From assembly GCA_035289905.1 (NCBI GenBank), contig DATDVT010000003.1, positions 1 to 9,680 on the forward strand: a stretch of DNA of 9,680 nt, in the 5' to 3' direction. The notes under the pieces were generated by a model that was not told the origin of the DNA, ran no database searches, and saw nothing but the letters and a program-made list of their open reading frames with translations. Shown here one piece after another: positions 1-6,647 of this stretch (the first letter of the stretch is position 1; each line of letters begins with the position of its first letter). The stretch comes from DATDVT01 sp035289905. GTDB lineage: Archaea; Nanobdellota; Nanobdellia; SCGC-AAA011-G17; GW2011-AR18. Made by a program: the position numbers and the translations under genes.

Positions 1-210
1 TACTTTTGGAATTAAAATTAGCAAAAAAGCCAAAATTAGAAAGTATTTGTTTAGCTTTATATCTGTTTTTTCTTCCTTTGCTATTATAAATATTATTGCT
101 ATTATTATGGCTGCAAGGCTATATATAGGAAAAGAGCTTGGTAAAACAGAGAAAAAAGATAAAAGTATTAAAATTAGGTATAAAATTGGCAGGTATTTTG
201 CTGATTGCAT
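1..210 (-). CDS. N-terminal part of an unidentified multi-pass membrane protein, cut by the window edge
   Basis: Reading the minus strand from the ATG at 210 gives 70 open codons to the left edge without a stop. The product starts MQSAKYLPIL and has three hydrophobic segments (about residues 7-23, 29-44 and 55-68). A charged stretch, AKEEKTDIK, lies between the second and third. I do not recognise the family; it could be any polytopic protein of a glycan locus. The start is chosen because a TTTAAA box (232-237) is centred about 25 bp upstream, the same leaderless layout as the genes starting at 730, 1741 and 1797. A competing plus-strand reading (2-220, 72 codons, one hydrophobic segment) is also open. 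It has no promoter or start visible in the window, so I prefer the minus strand, with moderate confidence. Confidence 0.6.
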   Translation of the reverse strand, partial: MQSAKYLPILYLILILLSFFSVLPSSFPIYSLAAIIIAIIFIIAKEEKTDIKLNKYFLILAFLLILIPKV

Positions 211-230
211 AGTCTTTTGAGATTGAGAAA

Positions 231-240
231 GTTTAAAAAA
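231..240 (-). promoter_or_regulatory. TATA-box promoter of the edge gene, leaderless type
   Basis: On the minus strand this reads TTTTTTAAAC, with the TTTAAA core centred 24-25 bp before the ATG at 210. No ribosome site is visible between box and start; the spacer is pyrimidine-rich. The layout matches the box ahead of the gene starting at 730, which also has CTTTTxAAA followed by a TTTCTC tract. The promoter call is an inference from spacing and similarity. Confidence 0.5.
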
Positions 241-244
241 GCTT

Positions 245-730
245 TTAGGCTTGAACTTTTTTTCTTAGTTCTCCAAGATCAGGCCATGCTTGTAAATAAT
301 CTCCTAAACTACCGCCTTCAGCAGCTATCTTTCTTCTTAATTCAGCTTCTTTCCCAAGAATAACTAATCTTGTTTCACACCCCCCAAAACCATTAGTTGG
401 AATTTCATTACTGAATGCATAACATCTCCATTTAGGATTGCATTCATTCCAAGGTCGGTCAAAATAAAAGCAGTAAAAGTCCGCATGACTTACCAGTGTC
501 CCTTGATCTATAGAACCCCATTGAAAAGCAATTGCAAATGTACATCTTTCTCCCCTAATTCCAATGTGAAATCTTGAATAATTTACATGCATTAATTCAA
601 AGACTTCATCCAATACTGCTTGCCCCGAGAGTCCTAAAACTTCTCTGTAACTAGCAAATACCTGAACCTTCACAGGGAACTCATAGTGATAAATTAATGT
701 TCTTTTTTCAATAGCGCCTTCTCCTGTCAT
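245..730 (-). CDS. Hypothetical Cys/Trp-rich protein, 161 aa, unrecognised
   Basis: I do not recognise this protein. It has no signal peptide and no membrane segment, so it is probably cytoplasmic, unlike its neighbours. Visible features are five cysteines (63, 87, 97, 103, 118), including NECNPKWRC (95-103), four tryptophans, aromatic patches such as YCFYF (86-90), and a charged helical C-terminus (about 125-161). The Cys spacing does not form a standard zinc-ribbon pair. Base composition differs from its surroundings: two sampled 60-bp stretches are about 37-42% GC, against about 28% in the adjacent membrane-protein gene. This may reflect a soluble, less Ile/Phe/Lys-rich product or recent acquisition. 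The ATG at 730 is favoured because a TATA-like box lies 25 bp upstream. It stands alone between the UPF0104 gene, 66 bp upstream, and the edge gene, 34 bp downstream. Confidence 0.75.
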   Translation of the reverse strand: MTGEGAIEKRTLIYHYEFPVKVQVFASYREVLGLSGQAVLDEVFELMHVNYSRFHIGIRGERCTFAIAFQWGSIDQGTLVSHADFYCFYFDRPWNECNPKWRCYAFSNEIPTNGFGGCETRLVILGKEAELRRKIAAEGGSLGDYLQAWPDLGELRKKVQA

Positions 731-750
731 ACGATTGTAGAAAGAGAGAA

Positions 751-761
751 AATTTAAAAGG
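751..761 (-). promoter_or_regulatory. TATA-box promoter of the 161-aa gene, leaderless type
   Basis: The minus strand reads CCTTTTAAATT, centred about 25 bp before the ATG at 730 and preceded by AA, as a BRE/TATA pair would be. The same string with one extra T (CCTTTTTAAATT) occurs in the divergent promoter at 1763-1774. No ribosome site lies between box and ATG. This suggests the gene is transcribed on its own rather than only by readthrough from the upstream gene. Confidence 0.55.
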
Positions 762-796
762 TTAATTATTTCTGGATTAGAAGGATTTTTAAGGTT

Positions 797-1741
797 TTAT
801 TTATCTAAAGATTTTAGATTTTTCATTAGTATATAAGAAAAAATTGGACCCAGAATAAAAATAAAAAGCAATTCTACACTTCTTTTTAAAACAACACCTG
901 CAATGGCTTCTGGTAAATTAATACCGATTAATCTTGCAGAAAACACACCAGTAACATCAGATATTCCTAAACTCCCTGGTGTAATTGAAAATAACAAAGA
1001 AATGGAATTTATAGAGGAAATAAAAAGAGATTTAGACATATCAATTTTTACAGATATAATCTTAAAGATTAGAATAAAGATTAACGCATTTGATATTAAC
1101 TGAACTAATGTAATCCCTGTAATGATAAACAAAATTTTTTTATCATTTTTAATCAAATGCCATCCATTTCCGATTTTAACGAGAAAATTTATCCACTTGT
1201 TTTTAGATTCCGAACATCTAGGCGAAAAAATAGTTATTAGGAGGAGAAATAAAAAAATCAATAGAAGTATGAAAAAAATAAGAGGGCTGAACATATCATA
1301 GCGGATCCAAACTAACAGCATACTCAAAATTCCTATAAAGCTTCCTACCAAGAAAATTATAATATATATCGCTGAAAGTGTAGAAATAAAATGCGAGTAA
1401 GAAAAATTATACTTTCTTTTAAGATAGATGGACCTTATTACAGAACCCCCACGGAGAGGTGTAATGTAATTATAAAAAAATGTTACTACTGACAAAGCCA
1501 TCCATTCTTTCTTTTGAAGAAATATTCCAAAAGGTTTCATCAATGTATTCAAAAGAAAACCATTAAGAAAAAGAACAAATATAAAAATAAAACCGATTAT
1601 AAAGATAAACCAAAAGTTAGAAACACTAATAAACAAAAGTCTCTTAAAATCAGAGAGATGATTCATAACATAATAAAAGAAAAAAATAACTATCCCAATC
1701 ATCATACTAATAGAAATTAAATTTTTAATTTTTAAAGCCAT
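797..1741 (-). CDS. UPF0104 / lysylphosphatidylglycerol synthase TM-region family membrane protein, 314 aa
   Basis: This polytopic membrane protein has about eight hydrophobic segments. Two signature regions of the LPG-synthase TM family (Pfam PF03706) are visible. One is NYITPLRGGSVIRSIYLKRK (91-110), the P-x-R-x-G-x-x-x-R block. The other is ITPGSLGISD (253-262), followed by the amphipathic stretch LPEAIAGVVLKRSVEL. The length of 314 residues fits the stand-alone family. In bacteria the related MprF domain moves aminoacylated lipid; in archaea members occur alone or fused to GT2 enzymes (AglD-like) in glycosylation loci. A role in flipping or handling lipid-linked intermediates is therefore plausible but not shown. 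The start at 1741 is supported by a TATA box about 28 bp upstream. The gene is divergent from the surface-protein operon and shares its promoter region. Confidence 0.85.
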   Translation of the reverse strand: MALKIKNLISISMMIGIVIFFFYYVMNHLSDFKRLLFISVSNFWFIFIIGFIFIFVLFLNGFLLNTLMKPFGIFLQKKEWMALSVVTFFYNYITPLRGGSVIRSIYLKRKYNFSYSHFISTLSAIYIIIFLVGSFIGILSMLLVWIRYDMFSPLIFFILLLIFLFLLLITIFSPRCSESKNKWINFLVKIGNGWHLIKNDKKILFIITGITLVQLISNALIFILIFKIISVKIDMSKSLFISSINSISLLFSITPGSLGISDVTGVFSARLIGINLPEAIAGVVLKRSVELLFIFILGPIFSYILMKNLKSLDK

Positions 1742-1796
1742 TTACATTACAGTAATTAGATACCTTTTTAAATTATTTTATCATACCAAAGTAGTA
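1742..1796. promoter_or_regulatory. Bidirectional promoter with one central TATA box
   Basis: The 55-bp gap between the divergent start codons at 1741 and 1797 holds one clear TATA-like element, TTTTTAAATT at 1765-1774. Its TTTAAA core is palindromic and centred at 1769.5, which is 27.5 bp from the plus start and 28.5 bp from the minus start. Both transcripts could therefore start at or very near their ATG and be leaderless; neither start has a Shine-Dalgarno site. The plus-strand flank is ATACC and the minus-strand flank is the A-rich GATAAAAT, which looks more like an archaeal BRE. Next to the minus start the sequence reads ATGTAAATG, a start codon followed at once by a stop, before the real ATG. 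Confidence 0.6.
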
Positions 1797-3317
1797 ATGA
1801 AAAAGAAAGTTGTAGGGGGATTAATAATAGGATTTTCAATATTGTTATTATTGGTAATACTCAGTTTCTTTATTGATTTTAAAGCTTTTAGTCAAGTAAT
1901 CTATATTATTTTTTTAATTGATTTTTTAATTTTGTTACTAGTATTTATCAGAAAAGCTATTAAGAGAAAAAAAGGTATTGAAGTAAATGAAACTGTATTT
2001 GAAAAAAAAGTCAAATGGATTGTTTATCTTATCCCCATAATTATTTTTGGGTATATTTTATGGATAAATTTCAATCCATTTACAGAAATAATCGTTTATG
2101 ATATTGGCAGTAGTGGTGATAGGGGAATATTAACTCCAGATAGAGTTTCTAACCCTATGATGACAGATAATCACAAAATCTCTTATAGGGAAGTAAAGAA
2201 CCCTTTGGTCTATTTTGATGTTCCAATACCAATTGGAACAAAATCTATCACCATTCAAATAAAATTTAAGGATATCATAGCTCCGGATAGTCTTATTAAA
2301 ATTGGAGGAAGAGATAAAGAAAAATGGAATTATTTGTATAAAACTGTTTATGATAAACGATTGCAGAATAAAACAGTTTATTTTTTAGACAATATACCTG
2401 TTGTATTTCCAAAAGAATCTATAATTTATATCGACCCTCTTCTAAACATAACTTTTGAAAATGAAAATAAATTAAAGGATGATTATTCTTCCGAATTAAT
2501 TATTAACAATAGTCTACGTGGAAATCATACAATCTTTCTCTATGTGAAAGGAAATTTGGAATTTGAGATTTGGAAAAAGGATTTAAACTTAAGAAGTAAT
2601 GATTTAGATGAATTAGAGGTTAGTTTTTATAAAAAAGATAAGCTAATCAAAACTGTTACCTTACCAGATGACGGTAATGATTATTCAAGCGGAAATATCA
2701 CAATTCAAAAAGGAAGATTAGAAGCCAAAAATCTAAAAGAGGGGGTATATAGAATTAATTTAATAAGTAATGAAGATGTAATAATAAACAAAATAATGTG
2801 TAATTGTGGTAAAATGGTATTTGAAAACAAAATATCCATTTATGAACCAACACAAGTGTATACTGAATCCCCTACAGAGGTTGAATTAAAATTTAAAACA
2901 TACCATAATACTAGTTTACAAACAATCACTATAAATAAAGAAGAAAAATTAAAAGTAGATAAAAGTAATACCTTCTTTAGTTACAAAATTAATAAGGGAG
3001 AACATCTAATCGAAATACCTAAGGGAGATACTCTTATAGTTTCGCCATACTATTTTTCTTTTTCAAAGGATTCCTATTTTACCCCTTTTGACCCAGTGGT
3101 AGTGGAAGACCCTAGTATTGCTGATTTTATCCTATTAGAGAGAGGAGAAAATAAGATAATAAACGAGAAAAATGGATGGATAATAGGTGAAGTAGAATTT
3201 GATATAAAAGACCTATATCTATCAGAAGGTAATAAACAAAATTTCATATTAAACTTTCCCATTAACAACAACACATTCGTTCCAGTAGATTGGATAAAAA
3301 TTAGTATAAAAAAGTAA
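1797..3317 (+). CDS. Membrane-anchored surface protein with a large beta-rich extracellular domain, 506 aa
   Basis: There are three N-terminal membrane helices (about 5-27, 33-52 and 73-91). A strongly basic loop (IRKAIKRKKG, 51-60) follows helix 2, so by the positive-inside rule the remaining 410 residues lie outside the cell. That part alternates short polar and hydrophobic stretches typical of beta sandwiches, with acidic turns (DDGND 291-295, DPVVVEDPS 432-440). It carries seven N-x-S/T sequons (N191, N217, N237, N243, N300, N371, N491) and a CNC pair (335-337). I recognise no named family; the GGRDKEKWNYLYK segment (170-182) seems characteristic and is worth searching. The start follows a TATA box by 27 bp, without a ribosome site. 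The gene is cotranscribed with the four-helix protein, whose ATG lies one base after this stop. It is a plausible substrate for the glycan pathway encoded on the other strand, an inference from position and topology. Confidence 0.8.
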   Translation: MKKKVVGGLIIGFSILLLLVILSFFIDFKAFSQVIYIIFLIDFLILLLVFIRKAIKRKKGIEVNETVFEKKVKWIVYLIPIIIFGYILWINFNPFTEIIVYDIGSSGDRGILTPDRVSNPMMTDNHKISYREVKNPLVYFDVPIPIGTKSITIQIKFKDIIAPDSLIKIGGRDKEKWNYLYKTVYDKRLQNKTVYFLDNIPVVFPKESIIYIDPLLNITFENENKLKDDYSSELIINNSLRGNHTIFLYVKGNLEFEIWKKDLNLRSNDLDELEVSFYKKDKLIKTVTLPDDGNDYSSGNITIQKGRLEAKNLKEGVYRINLISNEDVIINKIMCNCGKMVFENKISIYEPTQVYTESPTEVELKFKTYHNTSLQTITINKEEKLKVDKSNTFFSYKINKGEHLIEIPKGDTLIVSPYYFSFSKDSYFTPFDPVVVEDPSIADFILLERGENKIINEKNGWIIGEVEFDIKDLYLSEGNKQNFILNFPINNNTFVPVDWIKISIKK

Positions 3318-3318
3318 G

Positions 3319-3726
3319 ATGCTAAGCAGAGAAAATAGTAATTCAAATTTAGAGAAAATATTTGAGTTAAATAAAACACTATTTTTTTTAGTATTTGTTT
3401 GTTATTTAATTTTGTTATTAGCTAATTTTCTTTTCCCAAGATTAAGATTATTTAATCCAGATTTTTTATTATTGTTTTTAGTATTCTTTGGTATAATCCT
3501 TGTAGTGCGTGTAGAACATACCAATAAACATACCACCAGTAAAAACAATAAAAAAAGCTCCACTAGCTTACCATACTTTTTAAGTTTAGTGAGTATCATA
3601 ATAGTAGTCTTATACACAAATAAAAACTTAGGGTCTCTTAGTTACAACTTAGGAATTATTTCGGGAATGTTAGTACTTCTTTTAATTTTACTCCAACAAA
3701 ATAAATTCTCAGCTCAATTAAAATAA
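3319..3726 (+). CDS. Small four-helix membrane protein, 135 aa, unrecognised
   Basis: Four hydrophobic segments are visible (about 20-39, 47-64, 84-100 and 107-126). A hydrophilic, basic loop (EHTNKHTTSKNNKKSS, 66-81) sits in the middle, giving two hairpins. There is no recognisable motif. The ATG at 3319 lies one base after the stop of the 506-aa surface protein and no Shine-Dalgarno site is seen, so translation is probably coupled to that gene. The two may work together, for instance as a membrane partner of the surface protein. Its 3' end overlaps the oppositely oriented DUF1616-like gene by 13 bp. A 71-codon antisense reading at 3402-3617 is shorter, out of context and judged a shadow. 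Confidence 0.65.
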   Translation: MLSRENSNSNLEKIFELNKTLFFLVFVCYLILLLANFLFPRLRLFNPDFLLLFLVFFGIILVVRVEHTNKHTTSKNNKKSSTSLPYFLSLVSIIIVVLYTNKNLGSLSYNLGIISGMLVLLLILLQQNKFSAQLK

Positions 3727-4124
3727 TAAATTTCTTTTACTGACTCTCCTTTCTTTACTTTAATTTTTAATGTCTTAAAATAGGTTACAGTTTCTAAATC
3801 CTCGATCAGATTTATTGGTTGTGTAAAAATATTTTTTTTAAGACCTAGTACTACTGTTTTTTCAACTAAAATTTTATTATCGACATAGATGTAATAATCA
3901 AATTCTGCATTTTCTTCAATATAATTTTCAATTGTAAAATTAACCAATATTTGATTATTTTTCTCTTTTGGAAATTCATTAAAATAAAGTATAAACCCTA
4001 GGTTTTCTGTTGTAACTAAACTCGTGTTATATTCATTAACCAAAATGATAACTGAGATTAAAAAAGTTAAACAAACCACAATTAGGTAGTATGTTTGTAA
4101 TTCTTTGGGCTTATAGTTTTTCAT
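3714..4124 (-). CDS. DUF1616-like membrane-anchored extracytoplasmic protein, 136 aa
   Basis: There is one N-terminal membrane helix (about 12-30) with a basic cytoplasmic N-terminus (MKNYKPK). The outward-facing domain is about 100 residues. The segment ILVNFTIENYIEENAEFDYY (59-78), followed by a short strand and a turn with VDNKIL, resembles the archaeal DUF1616 beta domain (Pfam PF07760), in which a conserved N-x-E or N-h-E precedes Tyr-rich strands. Family members I know of are usually longer, with several N-terminal helices; this one keeps a single helix. DUF1616 proteins often sit in archaeal surface-glycan and GT-C gene neighbourhoods, which fits here, but their function is unknown. 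The ATG overlaps the stop of the GT-C-like gene (ATGA, 4121-4124), so the two are translationally coupled. It is the last gene of the operon. Family assignment is by eye and of medium confidence. Confidence 0.6.
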   Translation of the reverse strand: MKNYKPKELQTYYLIVVCLTFLISVIILVNEYNTSLVTTENLGFILYFNEFPKEKNNQILVNFTIENYIEENAEFDYYIYVDNKILVEKTVVLGLKKNIFTQPINLIEDLETVTYFKTLKIKVKKGESVKEIYYFN

Positions 4125-5911
4125 TTTTTTGAAAATATTGTTATTGTATCTCCTTGGTATATTTTAAAAAAATTTCTAGATTTTAAGAATTCACTATTCA
4201 CTTTCTGTGTGTTTTGGATAATATAAGTCACATTGTTCTTTTGCATATATTCTAAACCTTTAGGGGAGTTTGGTTCGGTCATCATAACCCATGTTTCTTT
4301 TACAGGATCATTATTATACCTAAAATAATAAACTCTTTCAATAACTTTATTATACCCCCCCAACAAAAATACTCTAGTCCAAGTATCTGGAAAACCACTA
4401 TTTTGATGCTCAGTTAATACCACTTCATTTTCATTTATTAAACTCTTTAGATACATAGACGCATGATAAAGATTCAAAATTCTTTCTTTTGGCATATTTT
4501 CTTCTAAAGCTCTCTCAGGGAGTGAAAAGCCAACTATTAGTATTAAGATGATGAATAGATAGAATATTGTAATCTTTTTGCTATTTTTATAAATTCTCAA
4601 ATAACATAGAGGATAAATCATTAAGATAGAAAAGGGATAGATCATATAATTTAATACTCTTGCCTGAGGGAGACCAATAAAAGTCATTTTTTCCCAAGAT
4701 AGGAGTAGAAGGGGGATTAACCAAGAAACAAAAAAGATTTTTATATTTTTATTTTGTTTAGAAAACAATAACATAGATAAACCAAGTATCCCAAGAGAAA
4801 ATCTAAGAGAACCAAGAACATTTTTAAAATAAGAAATATCAAGCTTCTGTTTTTGAAGTTCCATAATAGGTTCAGTGGTAATTTTTTCTAGATTTTCCTT
4901 GGAGATATAGGTAGGCAAATAAATGAAAGAGATTACTAATAGTAAAAGTAAAGTAAACAAAAAATACCTATTTTTAAGAAACTTAGTTAGCATTTTAATT
5001 TTATAGAGTGTGTTTATCCTATCAAATAGAACCAGTAGGTTTAGAAGAAATATAATTATGAAGAAAAGTATCAATAAACTTAACGTATGTGTATAGACTA
5101 AAGAAAAGAAAAATAATAGAAAGAATAAGAAATACTTCTCTGACTCATAGAGTGTCCTATACAAAATATACAAAGAGGCCATTATTAAACCATCTCCAAT
5201 TACGTTACCAATAACCCCCCCATACACATAAATAGTCCCTGGAGGCCCAAAAGAATAAAAAATACCAAGTGTTAGCATTACCAATAAAGCAACAGTTTTA
5301 GACTCAAATAGTTTATAAGCCAATAAATAGATTAAAAGAATGGTAATCATCTTAAACAAAAAAAGTATTATAATTGGGAATATACTTAAGGGGTCAATAT
5401 TAAAAATTATTGAAGGAATTGAGATTATCAAATTTTCTCCAATAACAAATACTGGAAGGTGGAAATTAGGTAATGTATGTGTAAAAAAAACCTCCCTAAT
5501 ATAATAACCATGATTGGACAAATCCGTCGCAAAAGGAAGAGGATTTTTATATAACGTTACCACCATTAAAATTAAAGTCAAAAGGAAGACAAAAATAAAT
5601 GGTAGGTTTATTAAATTTTCATTTTCATTTTTTTTGATAGTTTTTATATCTTTTTTTGTAGAGATTATTAATATCCCCGCTAAAACAAGGAAAAATATTG
5701 ATAGGTTCAAACCAGTAAGTTTTATTCCAAACCCACTAAAAGCTATAGCGACAACATATATAATTGGGATAGTCAATAAAACAGAAAATACTAAAATTTC
5801 AAGCTTATTAAACTCATAACCTAAATTTATAATTAAAAATCTTAGTAGAATATACCCAACTATAAAAACAAAAATTAATACACCTATTACGGCAAAAATA
5901 TTTATTATCAT
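4121..5911 (-). CDS. GT-C-like polytopic membrane protein, putative lipid-sugar-dependent glycosyltransferase, 596 aa
   Basis: Roughly a dozen membrane helices span residues 1-463, followed by an extracytoplasmic C-terminal domain (about 465-596). GT-C hallmarks are visible. An acidic motif sits in an outer loop just after a helix (FATDLSNHGYYIRE, 127-140, with D130 as candidate catalytic acid), with H151 nearby. A helix carries YTHTLSL (273-279), and a late membrane motif has conserved Arg/Tyr (LPQARVLNYMIYP, 414-426). GT-C enzymes transfer a sugar from dolichyl-phosphate donors to glycans or proteins outside the membrane. The WWDxG motif of oligosaccharyltransferase (AglB/Stt3) is absent, so this is not the OST. 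The upstream methyltransferase stop lies 4 bp before this ATG, and no strong ribosome site is seen. The downstream gene overlaps by 4 bp. The natural donor may come from the GT2 enzyme of the same operon. The class call is fairly firm; substrate and acceptor are unknown. Confidence 0.7.
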   Translation of the reverse strand: MIINIFAVIGVLIFVFIVGYILLRFLIINLGYEFNKLEILVFSVLLTIPIIYVVAIAFSGFGIKLTGLNLSIFFLVLAGILIISTKKDIKTIKKNENENLINLPFIFVFLLTLILMVVTLYKNPLPFATDLSNHGYYIREVFFTHTLPNFHLPVFVIGENLIISIPSIIFNIDPLSIFPIIILFLFKMITILLIYLLAYKLFESKTVALLVMLTLGIFYSFGPPGTIYVYGGVIGNVIGDGLIMASLYILYRTLYESEKYFLFFLLFFFSLVYTHTLSLLILFFIIIFLLNLLVLFDRINTLYKIKMLTKFLKNRYFLFTLLLLLVISFIYLPTYISKENLEKITTEPIMELQKQKLDISYFKNVLGSLRFSLGILGLSMLLFSKQNKNIKIFFVSWLIPLLLLSWEKMTFIGLPQARVLNYMIYPFSILMIYPLCYLRIYKNSKKITIFYLFIILILIVGFSLPERALEENMPKERILNLYHASMYLKSLINENEVVLTEHQNSGFPDTWTRVFLLGGYNKVIERVYYFRYNNDPVKETWVMMTEPNSPKGLEYMQKNNVTYIIQNTQKVNSEFLKSRNFFKIYQGDTITIFSKK

Positions 5912-5915
5912 TTTA

Positions 5916-6647
5916 TCAAACTTTTTTTATTACTGTTTTAAATACCAAAGCATGACCAAACCATGGCAAAATCCTTCTTAATATGACATCTAAGGGGTAA
6001 AGTAACCAAAAGAAGGGGAATAATATTACACTGGGGATTCTTACTCTTCCTTTTCCTATAGGAGGATAATACCAAAATCCATAAAATTTTTTAATTTTAA
6101 AGTGTTTTAATAGTTTTTTTCTTAATGAAAACGGTGTTGACCAATTGTCAATCAATTGATTATCGGAAGTTAATGGTTTTCTAAATAAAATCTCACCAAT
6201 TTTACGCATTACTCCATAAATACTCCACCAATTTGGTGTTGTTATTATAAGAATTCCATTATCTTTTAATACCCTAGCAATTTCAATTAATAATTTTTCA
6301 CTATCTCTAACATGCTCAATTACTTCACTACAAACTACTACATTAAATGAACTATTTTTAAACTCTAAATGGATACCATCCATAACATAATAGTCAAATC
6401 TAGGATATTTTTCTTTACTTTTCATAATAGCAGTTTGGGATATATCTATCCCTACCCCATCACAATTATTATTAATGATGCTCATTTCATCTTTTGAGCC
6501 ACAACCAATTACCAAAACTTTCCCCCGAACTTCCACTAATAAGTTCCTCAACAATTTATACCTTGCATTTTCCATCATTTTATTTATCAAGTTATTATCT
6601 AGATTATGAAAACCTTCATAAAATTTGGCAATATCTTTATCTTTCAT
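5916..6647 (-). CDS. Class I SAM-dependent methyltransferase (type 11-like), 243 aa
   Basis: This is a Rossmann-type methyltransferase. Motif I is KVLVIGCGS (43-51), and the ribose-binding acidic strand end is GVGIDIS (64-70). VVCSEVIEHV (104-113) is the type-11 E-V-I-E-H signature, and ILIITTPNWWSI (132-143) is the strand after it. The distal part (about 203-230) is hydrophobic (PFFWLLYPLD) and may lie against the membrane. The substrate is unknown; in this setting a nucleotide-sugar, lipid-linked sugar or glycan hydroxyl is likely. The ATG overlaps the stop of the preceding methyltransferase (ATGA, 6644-6647). An AGGAG ribosome site (6654-6658) lies 6 bases upstream, inside the previous gene, which settles the start. 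It is not a close paralogue of that neighbour: the two share only fold-level motifs. Confidence 0.88.
   Translation of the reverse strand: MKDKDIAKFYEGFHNLDNNLINKMMENARYKLLRNLLVEVRGKVLVIGCGSKDEMSIINNNCDGVGIDISQTAIMKSKEKYPRFDYYVMDGIHLEFKNSSFNVVVCSEVIEHVRDSEKLLIEIARVLKDNGILIITTPNWWSIYGVMRKIGEILFRKPLTSDNQLIDNWSTPFSLRKKLLKHFKIKKFYGFWYYPPIGKGRVRIPSVILFPFFWLLYPLDVILRRILPWFGHALVFKTVIKKV

Noticed and set aside
237..246. AAAAGCTTTT palindrome as a terminator hairpin
   Set aside because: The stem is AT-rich and has no loop. It overlaps the promoter of the edge gene, so it is more simply part of T-rich intergenic DNA.
903..1103. Plus-strand 66-codon frame inside the UPF0104 gene
   Set aside because: It lies wholly antisense to a gene with clear family motifs; its product has no recognisable feature, and no promoter or ribosome site precedes it.
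1514..1720. Plus-strand 68-codon, extremely Lys/Asn-rich frame
   Set aside because: It is antisense to the first helices of the UPF0104 protein; the composition is what reversed Phe/Ile/Leu codons give.
3074..3379. Minus-strand 101-codon frame across the surface-protein end
   Set aside because: It is a shadow of the plus-strand genes and crosses their junction, with no start context.
3402..3617. Minus-strand 71-codon frame with one hydrophobic segment
   Set aside because: The plus-strand gene is longer, has a four-helix layout and abuts its operon partner; this frame is its antisense shadow.
5514..5819. Plus-strand 101-codon basic frame
   Set aside because: It is antisense to helices of the GT-C-like protein and shows no independent support.
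4121..5911. Oligosaccharyltransferase AglB/Stt3
   Set aside because: The WWDxG motif and the DxxK-type motifs are missing and the protein is shorter; only the general GT-C layout is shared.
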